From: Salipiger profundus | Lineage (GTDB): Bacteria > Pseudomonadota > Alphaproteobacteria > Rhodobacterales > Rhodobacteraceae | Direction of reading: 5' to 3' | NCBI RefSeq assembly: GCF_001969385.1 | Contig: NZ_CP014796.1 | Location: 1 to 64,000 of the forward strand | DNA length: 64,000 bases | In this document: positions 24,889 to 31,914 of the stretch, piece after piece | Numbering within the stretch: the first letter of the stretch is position 1 | How the letters are laid out: each line of letters starts with the position of its first letter | Notes under the pieces: generated by a model | Databases searched by the model: none | What the model was told of the DNA's origin: nothing | The model's input: the letters and a program-made list of their open reading frames with translations, nothing else | Made by a program: the position numbers and the translations under genes

Positions 24889-25367
24889 TGCAGCCCCCAC
24901 AGGATGATCGAGAGGCCGAACAGCGCGCCCAGGGCAAAGACCCCGGCGAGCGCATCGCCCCAGATGCTGTCGGAAAACCGCCGCTCGGCGGCACGAAACC
25001 TCGCCCAGGCCACGCTCAAGGGGGAGAGACGGCGCGACCTGGGCGTCCCGGCGGTGCCTCGGGCCACCGGGGAGACGGTCGCGGACTGGTCCGTGAGTGA
25101 AGCGACCGTCGTGTGTTCGGTTTGGCCTTCCACGACGCGCATGGCGTCGGAAAGGAGCGCGTTGCCGTGGCCCTGCACGATGCGCGCGGCATCGCGGACC
25201 ACCAGAAAGCTCTCGGGCTCGGAGATCGAGCGGATCAGCTCGACCGCGACCGCCGCGCGCTGTTCGGCCGGGAGCCCCCGGCTCACCTGCGCGGCATAGT
25301 GCTTTACGTCGGCGGGGCAGATCAGCGGACCGGGGCGACGGACGGCATGGGGCGTGGCATGGATCAT
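24885..25367 (-). CDS. Early protein with C-terminal membrane segment
   Basis: A 160-residue protein starting MIHATPHAVRRPG. The middle is helical and a single hydrophobic segment lies at the C-terminus (ALAGVFALGALFGLSIILWG). The ATG at 25367 overlaps the preceding stop, which favours it over upstream starts. It may be a tail-anchored membrane protein expressed early. No family recognised. Confidence 0.6.
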   Translation of the reverse strand: MIHATPHAVRRPGPLICPADVKHYAAQVSRGLPAEQRAAVAVELIRSISEPESFLVVRDAARIVQGHGNALLSDAMRVVEGQTEHTTVASLTDQSATVSPVARGTAGTPRSRRLSPLSVAWARFRAAERRFSDSIWGDALAGVFALGALFGLSIILWGLQ

Positions 25368-25744
25368 GATGCATCCTCGCTCTGGGGGTTGCGGGTCGCC
25401 GGGCGCGGCGTTGCGATCGGCCATTCAAGATCGTCTGGCCACGCTTCTGAAAACTTGGTCAGCGCCTTTTCGTAGGTGTCCGTGCGGGGGTTGGCGCCCT
25501 TCTCCAGCCTGCTGAAGAAGTCACCCTTGCCGAACAGCCGCATGGAGATTGCCCAATGCGTGACGCCTTCGTGAGCAGTCAGGCTCCGAACCAGCGTCAG
25601 CAGGTTCGCCCGGGCCGATCCCTCAGAGATCACAAGTCCAGCAGCGTCAGCTTGAGCGATGGCGGACCGAAGGTTGATGAAGGCCTGCCGGGTGCTGCTC
25701 AGCAGCTCGATCAATTCAGGGCGCAGTTGAACGCTCTGCATCAT
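25364..25744 (-). CDS. HTH-type early regulator (Ner-like candidate 2)
   Basis: A 126-residue protein with a putative helix-turn-helix (VTHWAISMRLFGKGDFFSRL) and the C-terminal motif FSEAWPDDLEWP, shared with the gene just upstream. It lies at the head of the early operon where Mu has Ner. The overlap with both neighbours indicates coupled translation. The two proteins look like diverged duplicates. Confidence 0.62.
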   Translation of the reverse strand: MMQSVQLRPELIELLSSTRQAFINLRSAIAQADAAGLVISEGSARANLLTLVRSLTAHEGVTHWAISMRLFGKGDFFSRLEKGANPRTDTYEKALTKFSEAWPDDLEWPIATPRPATRNPQSEDAS

Positions 25745-25995
25745 GCTGCCCCCCGATTTTTCGAGACCTGGCAAGGTCTCGAAATGTCTTCCGGCCATTC
25801 AAGATCTTCCGGCCAGTTCTCCGAGAACCACTCCAAGACGCGCTCACTACGCCTGCTCGTGATGTCTCCCTTGTTGGTTCGGATGGCACGGAGACGCTTC
25901 CCGTCATTCATCGCATAGGAAGAAACCGTCGACTCTTTCAGACCGGTATGGGCGATGTATGCCGCCGCCAGTCTCGTTATAGTTGTTGCGCTCAT
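25741..25995 (-). CDS. HTH-type early regulator (Ner-like candidate 1)
   Basis: An 84-residue protein, the first gene of the leftward early operon, divergent from the repressor. The middle (GLKESTVSSYAMNDGKRLRAI) fits a helix-turn-helix and the end has FSENWPEDLEWPE, shared with the next gene. In Mu the small Ner protein at this place turns down early transcription. The role is inferred from place and fold. Confidence 0.65.
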   Translation of the reverse strand: MSATTITRLAAAYIAHTGLKESTVSSYAMNDGKRLRAIRTNKGDITSRRSERVLEWFSENWPEDLEWPEDISRPCQVSKNRGAA

Positions 25996-26083
25996 AGCTC
26001 GACCTCGGTAACGTTACCTGTATATAAAAAGGTATCGTTACCAATCGTCAACCATTTTCTTTATCGGTATCACTACCGATGAC
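25996..26083. promoter_or_regulatory. Divergent early/repressor promoter region with three operators
   Basis: Three related 12-mers lie between the early operon and the repressor: GGTAACGTTACC (26,007-26,018, a perfect palindrome), GGTATCGTTACC (26,031-26,042) and GGTATCACTACC (26,066-26,077). On the minus strand TTGACG and TTTATA stand 17 bases apart, making a good early promoter whose spacer and flank are covered by the operators. The repressor or Ner-like proteins are the likely binders. Confidence 0.75.
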
Positions 26084-26776
26084 ATGGATACGCCAATGGA
26101 ATTCATCCGCTGCATCGAGCAACGCTTGGAGGAACTCGACCTAAGACCGTCGAGCGCCGAGCAACGCTTTGACCTGCCTGCGGACACAATCCGCAACGTT
26201 TTGAGAAGCGCTGCGAACAAGGACCGAAAAAATGCAGGACCGACTCTTTCGAAGGTCAAAGAGATCTGCGATGCGCTAGGCCTCGAGCTCTACTTCGGCC
26301 CCCCGCGCAGCGTACCTGAGGACGTGACTGCTGACCGCGAGCGCTTCGCTACCGTCGCAAGATACGCCGCGAGCGCGGCTGCTGGGGGAGGAACGATCAA
26401 CCTAGACGCTGAGCCAGTCGATCACCTCGCTTTTTCAAGGGATTGGCTCATAAAAGGGGGCATTCAGCCGGAACACTGCATCCTGATCACCGCGCGCGGC
26501 GACAGCATGGCCCCAGCGATCTCAGACGGCGACCTGGTGATGATTGATCGACGCAAGACCGAGATCCAGTCGGGCAAGGTCTACGTCTACAACGACCCGA
26601 CCGACGGCACCCGCGTGAAGCGGCTTGAGGTCATTCCTGGTTCAGCGGTCATCGTGCGCAGCGACAGCCACGATCAGAAGAGCTTTCCACCGGAGTTCCA
26701 CACCGGCGATGCGATGAACACCATCTCACAAAATGTGCTGGGCGAGGTGATCTGGTCCGGCCATACTTGGAAGTAA
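26084..26776 (+). CDS. S24-family phage repressor (LexA/CI-like)
   Basis: A 230-residue repressor transcribed away from the early operon. The N-terminal part (residues about 5-75) is an HTH domain (QRFDLPADTIRNVLRSAA). The C-terminal S24 peptidase domain has ARGDSMAPAISDGD with Ser141 and GKVYVYN with Lys165, the catalytic dyad. It therefore should self-cleave with activated RecA and be inducible by DNA damage, unlike Mu c. The operators next to it are its probable targets. Confidence 0.9.
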   Translation: MDTPMEFIRCIEQRLEELDLRPSSAEQRFDLPADTIRNVLRSAANKDRKNAGPTLSKVKEICDALGLELYFGPPRSVPEDVTADRERFATVARYAASAAAGGGTINLDAEPVDHLAFSRDWLIKGGIQPEHCILITARGDSMAPAISDGDLVMIDRRKTEIQSGKVYVYNDPTDGTRVKRLEVIPGSAVIVRSDSHDQKSFPPEFHTGDAMNTISQNVLGEVIWSGHTWK

Positions 26777-26810
26777 CGCGACACCCCAAGACCCTTCATG
26801 GAGGTCGGAA

Positions 26811-27416
26811 ATGCGGCATTTCACCGGACTACTTTTGGCAGCTATCGTACTTGGTCAGAGCGCTTCTGCTGGAGAGACGTTCACCCCGAATGACCATGAA
26901 ATCGCTATTATTCAGACTGCGGTCGCCCAAAGAATGCTAGACCCTGCAAGCACAATCATCTCGGAGGTTGTTGCAGCGGACGATGTAAGCGACGATGGCG
27001 TGATCACTTGGGTGTGCGGGAATGTTCGCGGCCGAAACAGCTATGGAGGCTATGCTCAACCCACGCCCTTCTTTGGCGGTCTCACTGATTCACCGAATTT
27101 TGGCCGGAGCTTCATCGTAATCTCAATCGCGGGCCCCTCTGCGAGAGAGCACCTCAACGTCCAGACCGCCTGCCAAAAATCTCTCCGCGAAGCCCGACCA
27201 TTCGGCGATGATCCGGAAGTTCAGCTGCTACTGGATCAGTTTCGTAGCCTCGACACGGCTTGCCGTAGTCAACCAACGGCTAGTCAAAATCAGGCCTGCG
27301 ACGACCGAAACACCGTTTCGGCAAAGCTTGACGACAAAGGGTGGTGCTTCGGACGAGAAGGCGAAGCTGGATACCAACATAGATGGCACCTCTGCGGCCC
27401 AGTTTCTCTTCACTGA
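26811..27416 (+). CDS. Secreted phage-cargo protein of unknown function
   Basis: A 201-residue protein with a signal peptide (residues 1-20, ending ASAGE) and six Cys in the mature part. It carries VCGNVRGRNSYGGYAQPTPFFGG, a pattern (CG.V..+NS.GGY...PF) seen in small exported proteins near phage repressors (from general knowledge). Moderate GC unlike the late genes. The start is 34 bases after the repressor stop with GGAGGTCGG upstream. It may be made in the lysogen. Confidence 0.62.
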   Translation: MRHFTGLLLAAIVLGQSASAGETFTPNDHEIAIIQTAVAQRMLDPASTIISEVVAADDVSDDGVITWVCGNVRGRNSYGGYAQPTPFFGGLTDSPNFGRSFIVISIAGPSAREHLNVQTACQKSLREARPFGDDPEVQLLLDQFRSLDTACRSQPTASQNQACDDRNTVSAKLDDKGWCFGREGEAGYQHRWHLCGPVSLH

Positions 27417-27419
27417 CCA

Positions 27420-27596
27420 TCACCCTGCCCGCCTGCGCCTGGCGATCGCGCGGCGCATGATCTTGTGACGCTCCGCAAGCAGCTCTTCCAGCGCCTTGTT
27501 TTTCATTTCAACGCGGCGCTCTATCGTCTCAAGCCGTTGTATTTCTTCGTCTTTCAGATGGTCACGCCACGGCGCGTCGCCCTTTCCCCGGTGCAC
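27420..27596 (-). CDS. Small helical phage protein (possible)
   Basis: A 58-codon frame with GTG start at 27596, reading MHRGKGDAPWRDHLKDEE and then a charged helix ending RRAIARRRRAG. Codon pattern and amphipathic helix look real, and small proteins with this opening occur in Rhodobacterales phages (from memory). It follows the membrane-protein gene by 31 bases and ends 3 bases from the stop of the convergent secreted-protein gene. No clear ribosome site is seen, which limits confidence. Confidence 0.45.
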   Translation of the reverse strand: MHRGKGDAPWRDHLKDEEIQRLETIERRVEMKNKALEELLAERHKIMRRAIARRRRAG

Positions 27597-27627
27597 AACA
27601 CGTCATGTGTCATCGTGAGCGCCAGAT

Positions 27628-29052
27628 CTATTCGTCTTGAGATGAACCGTCGGCCGGTGCAGGTTGCGTTTCGACAGCAGTGGAAGTGGAACTCTCGAAA
27701 TTGACAGGGAACAGACCAGCCGCCGCAAGCACGATGCAGGCCAAGCTGATAGAAAATACTGCGCTGAGGCCCAGCACCCCCCACACCTTGCACTGAACCT
27801 GCTTGAGAGGCCTCGTGTAAAGGTTGCGGAAATCATCGTCGTGCACAAAATGGTAGAGACGTTTTCGAACCGGCCCGCTCTCCTTGGCGACTGCGCCGAA
27901 AACGCCGGAAATATTCAGGAGGTTCACGGAAAAGCTCACAACCAGGTAGGCGATCACGGCTAAGGCAGCATACTCGGGTATTTTGGTCGACATGCGTAGA
28001 ACGATGAAGCCGGCGCCAATCGCGGTATCGCGCCAGATCGCACTCTGCATCGCAGATATTAAGTTACTCATCTTACTTGCATCGTCGGAAAGCGCCTTCC
28101 GCAGAGTTCCCATCTGTTCGAGTGCGTCAGATCCGAGCTCATGAAGATGGATTGAGTAAGCAGCTTTGGCGTTACTCAATGCGAACTCCAGCCGGCTTCT
28201 AAGTCCGGTGAACCAAGGTAGCTGAGGCTCCCACTCCCTTGCCAATTCTGAAGCAAGGAGGCCGTGACGCAGGTCTGCATCCTTCTCACTTGTGAAAACC
28301 CACTCAGATGCTGACGCAAGTGGCCGAAGGAGCTGGAGGGTGGAGGCAACGTCGTCGGGAAGTTCGGCACTTAATTTTTGTGCTCGCGCACCTCTAATAT
28401 ACACCTCCAGCTCCCCGGCGGAGTTCTGCTGCAGCTCTGGAGCCAAGGCTCTGCCAAGCTGTGATGCGAACAGGGTGCCGAAGCAGGGTGGGATAGTGTC
28501 CAGATCCGTGTCCCTCGGTATCCACGCCAAAGCATTGTTCGGACAGATCAAGGTACTCGAAAGCTTGACGATGCGGCGTGGGCTGGTTCCCTCGGGCGGA
28601 GCTTTCCGCTGGCCACAAACAAGCGGCCGCTCCTGATCCCAAGGAGCGAACTCACAGCAGATCGTTCTGAACTTCGCCTCCAGCTCGGCAATCAGGAACT
28701 CGCGAGTGGCTTCAAACCTATCCGTGTGTAGCCCACTCCACTCACATGCGGAGCTCAACGAGAAAAAGGCACGTACACCCGGCGGAAGATCAGGCTTTTT
28801 CACGATCAGAGTTCGGCTTGCACCGACTAGACCAGGATCACCAAGGTGGTTCGCTTCGTCAAAATCTTCAGTGCTGCTCGCTGCCCAACGAAGCTCGGCT
28901 CCTAGCTCTCGGATCGCGGTATTAAATCGCTCGATCGCGTTGAAAGCGGCCTGATCGACTTCAAGCTCCATGCGCAACACACTTTCATCCTCGCGGCACG
29001 TTGCCTTGAAGCTTGAAAGATGTTGAAAGGTCTGTCTGACATCAGTCAACAT
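27628..29052 (-). CDS. Membrane-anchored cargo protein paired with NA37-like gene
   Basis: A 474-residue protein of unknown family. Residues 1-330 look soluble and mixed alpha/beta. Then come about three membrane segments (near 345-360, 368-392 and 430-452, the last VFSISLACIVLAAAGLFPV) and a short polar tail. It overlaps the upstream NA37-like gene by 11 bases, so the two are probably co-translated. GC is clearly below that of the phage structural genes. A large cytosolic sensor-like part plus membrane segments is a common effector layout in two-gene phage-defence systems, but no known effector domain is recognised. Confidence 0.65.
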   Translation of the reverse strand: MLTDVRQTFQHLSSFKATCREDESVLRMELEVDQAAFNAIERFNTAIRELGAELRWAASSTEDFDEANHLGDPGLVGASRTLIVKKPDLPPGVRAFFSLSSACEWSGLHTDRFEATREFLIAELEAKFRTICCEFAPWDQERPLVCGQRKAPPEGTSPRRIVKLSSTLICPNNALAWIPRDTDLDTIPPCFGTLFASQLGRALAPELQQNSAGELEVYIRGARAQKLSAELPDDVASTLQLLRPLASASEWVFTSEKDADLRHGLLASELAREWEPQLPWFTGLRSRLEFALSNAKAAYSIHLHELGSDALEQMGTLRKALSDDASKMSNLISAMQSAIWRDTAIGAGFIVLRMSTKIPEYAALAVIAYLVVSFSVNLLNISGVFGAVAKESGPVRKRLYHFVHDDDFRNLYTRPLKQVQCKVWGVLGLSAVFSISLACIVLAAAGLFPVNFESSTSTAVETQPAPADGSSQDE

Positions 29053-30094
29053 CGCGTTGGAAAATTTCGCCAGATGTCACGACGGTTATGCGCTGGTTGC
29101 CGTTCGGATCCTTAGAGACCTCAACTCGGCCAGAGTCCATATCTTGCTGCGAGTAATTCACAGTGATCCCTTCCTCTGTCCGCAGGGTGCGCCGTGACGG
29201 GCGGCGCAGCTTGCCTTTCGAAAGCTTGGTGGTTTCGTCAGCGACGTGCTCCTTGCGGAGCGCATCAGAGACCATGCCCAACAGCGCTTCGTTCTTTGTT
29301 TCACGCGGCATCAACCGGCTTAGAAACGCGGCCCGGCCCGCCTCGTCGCCCAAGTCTACCTCTTCCCTACCCTCGACGATATCGAAAAAATTTGTCTTCC
29401 AGGAACGATGTGTCTCCTCATCAGCCTGAACATCTGGCCGGTTGAAGGTATTCTTCAACGCTTTATGAATGGCCTCAGTAGCTTCTTCTTCCGTGAAGTA
29501 GGGCGACACGTGCAGCCAGTTGCGCACGAAGCCAGCAACGTTTCGATTACTTCTATCGTGAATGTAGATGCTGTCTTCGGCAGAAAGGCCCCAGAACAAA
29601 ATCGACTTCTGGAGCGCCTTGTCGTCTTCGACGATAGTGTGCTCGACACCTTTAATGTGAGCGACACGTTTTTCTTCACCCTCGCCACGGACGTTGAACT
29701 GCAACACATTCATCTCATCATACTTGTTGAGGAGATAGTGGCTCCGGCCGTTGACCGTCACATTGGCGAACAGGAGAATGCCAGGCGCGGCATTTCCCCT
29801 GTGCATGTCATGGAACTCAGCCGCAAGAACCTTTGAGGCATCGAGGAAGCTGATGGCATCGTCGACTTCCTGGTCAATCCGCGACAACAACCCATGCAGA
29901 CCAGCTGTTGCATTCCATTTGAACTTCTTGCCTCTGGCAGCCGATGTAAGCAGTTGGCGGAACGTTCCAACGTGTTCATCTGGGACGACGACTTCGTCGA
30001 AAAGAGTAGGCTCTTCGGCTCCACCAACAACGTGGAAAATCATCTGAGAGACCTGAAGTGTACTCAACTCATCCGGGGAAAAAATCGCTGCCAT
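29042..30094 (-). CDS. NA37/YejK-like nucleoid-associated protein in phage cargo
   Basis: A 350-residue protein. The pattern resembles the 37-kDa nucleoid-associated family: QMIFHVVGG near the start, a central APGILLFANVTVNGRSHYLLNKYDE strand-rich core, and a final GITVNYSQQDMDSGRVEV segment like the family's C-terminal GLTINFD region. Family proteins bind the nucleoid; phage forms are uncharacterised. The ATG at 30094 has GGAG upstream. First gene of the pair with 27,628-29,052, in the cargo slot next to the phage end. Family call is by pattern only. Confidence 0.55.
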   Translation of the reverse strand: MAAIFSPDELSTLQVSQMIFHVVGGAEEPTLFDEVVVPDEHVGTFRQLLTSAARGKKFKWNATAGLHGLLSRIDQEVDDAISFLDASKVLAAEFHDMHRGNAAPGILLFANVTVNGRSHYLLNKYDEMNVLQFNVRGEGEEKRVAHIKGVEHTIVEDDKALQKSILFWGLSAEDSIYIHDRSNRNVAGFVRNWLHVSPYFTEEEATEAIHKALKNTFNRPDVQADEETHRSWKTNFFDIVEGREEVDLGDEAGRAAFLSRLMPRETKNEALLGMVSDALRKEHVADETTKLSKGKLRRPSRRTLRTEEGITVNYSQQDMDSGRVEVSKDPNGNQRITVVTSGEIFQRDVD

Positions 30095-30638
30095 ACTCGC
30101 TCCACCTGAAATTCCCGGCCATTTCGCAAAGATTCGCGCCGTAGAGTCAATGTGTCCCTTGGCGCCATTGCACCGAGCACCAGCGCAGCAACTGAACGGC
30201 GATCAAATATCTAGGGGGGTCGGAGTACAAATCGGGTCCCACTTGGCGGTGCCTTTGATACAGGCACATCCCGACCCATGTGTCTGTTTCTCTTGAGGTA
30301 ATCACTAAGTGGGACGGGTCGGCGTCCACTGGGTGCGGCCCGTCCCACTTCCGAGGTAGGCCGGAGGCCTCAAAAGCCCTCAGAATGACCCATTGAAAGC
30401 GTCGTTGAACGCTTATTCACAAGGCCTTGCGCGATTTCGTACCGGCTGCGCTGTATCAAAGCGCAGACGCGCCGAAACGCCTCCTGCGGCCACTTTCACG
30501 GCCTACTGCAAAACACGCCTGTTTCTGCAAAGCTCTCGGCGCCACCCCATCAACGCCTTGATTTTACGGCCTTCCGGCTTCCTCCGAGAACCTCGGGCCT
30601 CTTCCGGTATCCACTGTAAGAATGAGTGTCACCCAACA
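30095..30638 (-). other. Prophage 1 repressor-side terminus and end region
   Basis: A non-coding stretch between the cargo pair and the phage end. Bases about 30,255-30,638 are homologous to 52,630-53,002, and the match stops exactly at CA (30,637-30,638). It holds three copies of AAGTGGGAC or its complement (30,236; 30,307; 30,342), an inverted repeat (30,260-30,287), and TTRCAGTR-type motifs near the tip. Read inward from the end it begins TGTTGGGTGACAC, matching the opposite-end type TGTAGCGTGACAG. No gene is seen. Confidence 0.75.
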
Positions 30639-30643
30639 GTTGT
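30639..30643. other. 5-bp spacer (target duplication remnant) between the two prophages
   Basis: The five bases GTTGT separate the CA end of prophage 1 from the TG end of prophage 2. Mu-type transposition duplicates 5 bp of target, so this is probably one target copy. The 5 bases beyond the far end of prophage 2 (CTGAG) differ. Confidence 0.6.
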
Positions 30644-30700
30644 TGTAGCGTGACAGCGAAGTTTGCAGTGAATTACAGCGAAGTTTACAGCAACGCGATT
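30644..30700 (+). repeat. Prophage 2 fibre-side end with transposase-site repeats
   Basis: Starts TGTAGCGTGACAG. The 16-mer acagcgaagtttgcag (30,653-30,668) recurs as acagcgaagtttacag (30,675-30,690), exactly 22 bases later, the spacing of adjoining MuA sites. The gtttRcag core also appears in the opposite-type ends at 30,611-30,625 and 52,976-52,990 (reverse strand). These are probable transposase binding sites. Confidence 0.7.
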
Positions 30701-30903
30701 TTCGCGCTGGGCGTTTGAAGGGGGCCTTGAAGCCCCGTTCAACCACTTTTCCTCAGAACGCCCCGACCGCCCATCGCTCGCCACCTCCTCGGTGCCCGCG
30801 AGGTTGGTGTGGTTGCGCTTGAACCCCTGTCCGCCGATCACCGCGGCGAGCATCCAGACGTTATCGCCCAGCCAGGTTGTCAGGTGCTTCATCCCACCCC
30901 CAT

Positions 30904-30930
30904 GCAAAAAAGCCCGCCGGAGCGGGTCAG
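30904..30930 (-). terminator. Rho-independent terminator at the end of the fibre operon
   Basis: On the minus strand CCCGC-TCCG-GCGGG is followed by CTTTTTTG. It lies downstream of the last fibre gene (stop at 31,129) and before the phage end. The 30,700-30,900 stretch beyond it has no convincing gene. Confidence 0.75.
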
Positions 30931-31096
30931 AACTTGAGCAGCGCAGAGGTTTTCCCGCGCTGCGGTCGAGCGATGTCTTGAGACTATCGTGGAGCTGCGC
31001 CATGCGTTGCAGCAGATCAGCGCGGGTTACGCATTGCGCGCTGGTCAGCCGTCCGGTCGGGCGGCATCCTCTGACGAGTGCTCGGTTGTGTGGCCA

Positions 31097-31124
31097 CCGC
31101 CCTGCCCCATGCGGGGCGGTGGCG
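31097..31124 (-). terminator. GC-rich hairpin directly after the LamG-like gene
   Basis: The stem CCACCGCCC / GGGCGGTGG with an 8-10-base loop begins 5 bases after the stop at 31,129. It lacks a T-run, so it may slow polymerase or protect the mRNA end, with the proper terminator 180 bases further on. The 30,931-31,096 stretch between holds no convincing gene. Confidence 0.45.
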
Positions 31125-31128
31125 AGGG

Positions 31129-31914
31129 TCACGCGACGAAGCGCCCGTCGGTCACCGCCCACTCCGCTGCCGCAATGTCCGCGACGGTGAGCTCCGTGGA
31201 CGCGAGGTCGTGGCCGATGCAGCGGCAGATCTTGCCGATCCAGTAAGGCGCGGTTTCGTCGTCCGAACTTTCACCGAGCGTCGGGGTCGTCGTGTCGGTC
31301 GGGGTGTTGAGGGTCGCGTTGTCCGCATCCGCTTCTTGATCAAGGGTGCCATCGACGTAGAGCTTGCACTTGTAGCCGTCGCCCTCATCGGCCCATGACA
31401 GCGTGAAGGTATGCGGCCCCGTCCCGAACGTTGCGATTGTGTAGCTCGATGGCATCACCTGCCCGTTGATGACGAAGTAGAAGCGACCGTTCGCTGTATA
31501 GAGCCCCCATGCCCCGGTATTGTCCGAGCCGTCGAAGTAGCCGCAGATCCTGCTCTTCGCAGCCTGTGTCTGCGTCTCGATGGTGATGACGACCGAGACC
31601 ACGAAGCCCGTCGACGCTGCAAACTTCGTCTCGTCTGGAAGGTCGATGACTTGGTCCGTTGCGCCGACATTGTAGCGGAAACCGTCATCGAAAAAGCCGA
31701 TTGCAGGGCCGGATGTGTTCACGAAGGCAGAGCCGCCGCTGTCGATCAGGTTGATGAACTCGCTGCCGTCCGGCGCGCTCGCCTGGTCCGGCCAGCAGTA
31801 GGTGTCCGCGAAGTCGAACGCGAAGAGCGTGCCATCGTTCACTGCCGGGTCGCGCCCGAGAATCTGACCGATGCCGGTGCCGGGCGCTCTGATGAGGACG
31901 GGTGCTAGAGCCAT
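31129..31914 (-). CDS. LamG-like phage tail accessory protein
   Basis: A 261-residue protein. Residues about 70-230 follow a concanavalin-like/LamG sandwich: GFVVSVVITIETQ, CGYFDGSDNTGAWGLY, FTLSWADEGDGYKCKLYVDGTL. The end (ELTVADIAAAEWAV) looks like a helical cap. The ATG at 31914 overlaps the stop of the fibre gene. It probably binds host surface glycans as a fibre accessory or second receptor binder. Confidence 0.65.
   Translation of the reverse strand: MALAPVLIRAPGTGIGQILGRDPAVNDGTLFAFDFADTYCWPDQASAPDGSEFINLIDSGGSAFVNTSGPAIGFFDDGFRYNVGATDQVIDLPDETKFAASTGFVVSVVITIETQTQAAKSRICGYFDGSDNTGAWGLYTANGRFYFVINGQVMPSSYTIATFGTGPHTFTLSWADEGDGYKCKLYVDGTLDQEADADNATLNTPTDTTTPTLGESSDDETAPYWIGKICRCIGHDLASTELTVADIAAAEWAVTDGRFVA

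Larger units (their letters stand above)
1..30638 (-). mobile_element. Mu-like transposable siphophage, prophage 1 (left part of genome map outside window)
   Basis: A near-complete set of Mu-type genes runs in Mu order, mostly on the minus strand: repressor, HTH regulators, MuA, MuB, GemA, Mor/C activator, lysis genes, gp25-gp29, gpF, gpG, gpI, gpT, gp36, then a non-contractile tail module. The repressor-side terminus is placed at 30,638. There the homology with a second phage end at 53,002 stops at a CA dinucleotide, as expected for a Mu-type 3' end. The other terminus lies left of base 1. Gene content resembles D3112/B3/RcapMu-type transposable siphophages. Most genes are open and tightly coupled, so the phage may be functional, but the unseen right arm is needed to judge. 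Confidence 0.88.

Noticed and set aside
30255..30638. att site of an integrase-type phage
   Set aside because: The repeated segment at 52,630-53,002 could suggest attL/attR, but no integrase or tRNA is present and the segments end in CA with Mu-type transposase genes nearby, so they are transposable-phage ends.
30629..30891. Minus-strand frame (MKHLTTWLGDNVW...) beyond the fibre terminator
   Set aside because: It crosses the phage end, the 5-bp spacer and into the other prophage, and lies after a terminator; most likely a chance frame or a remnant.
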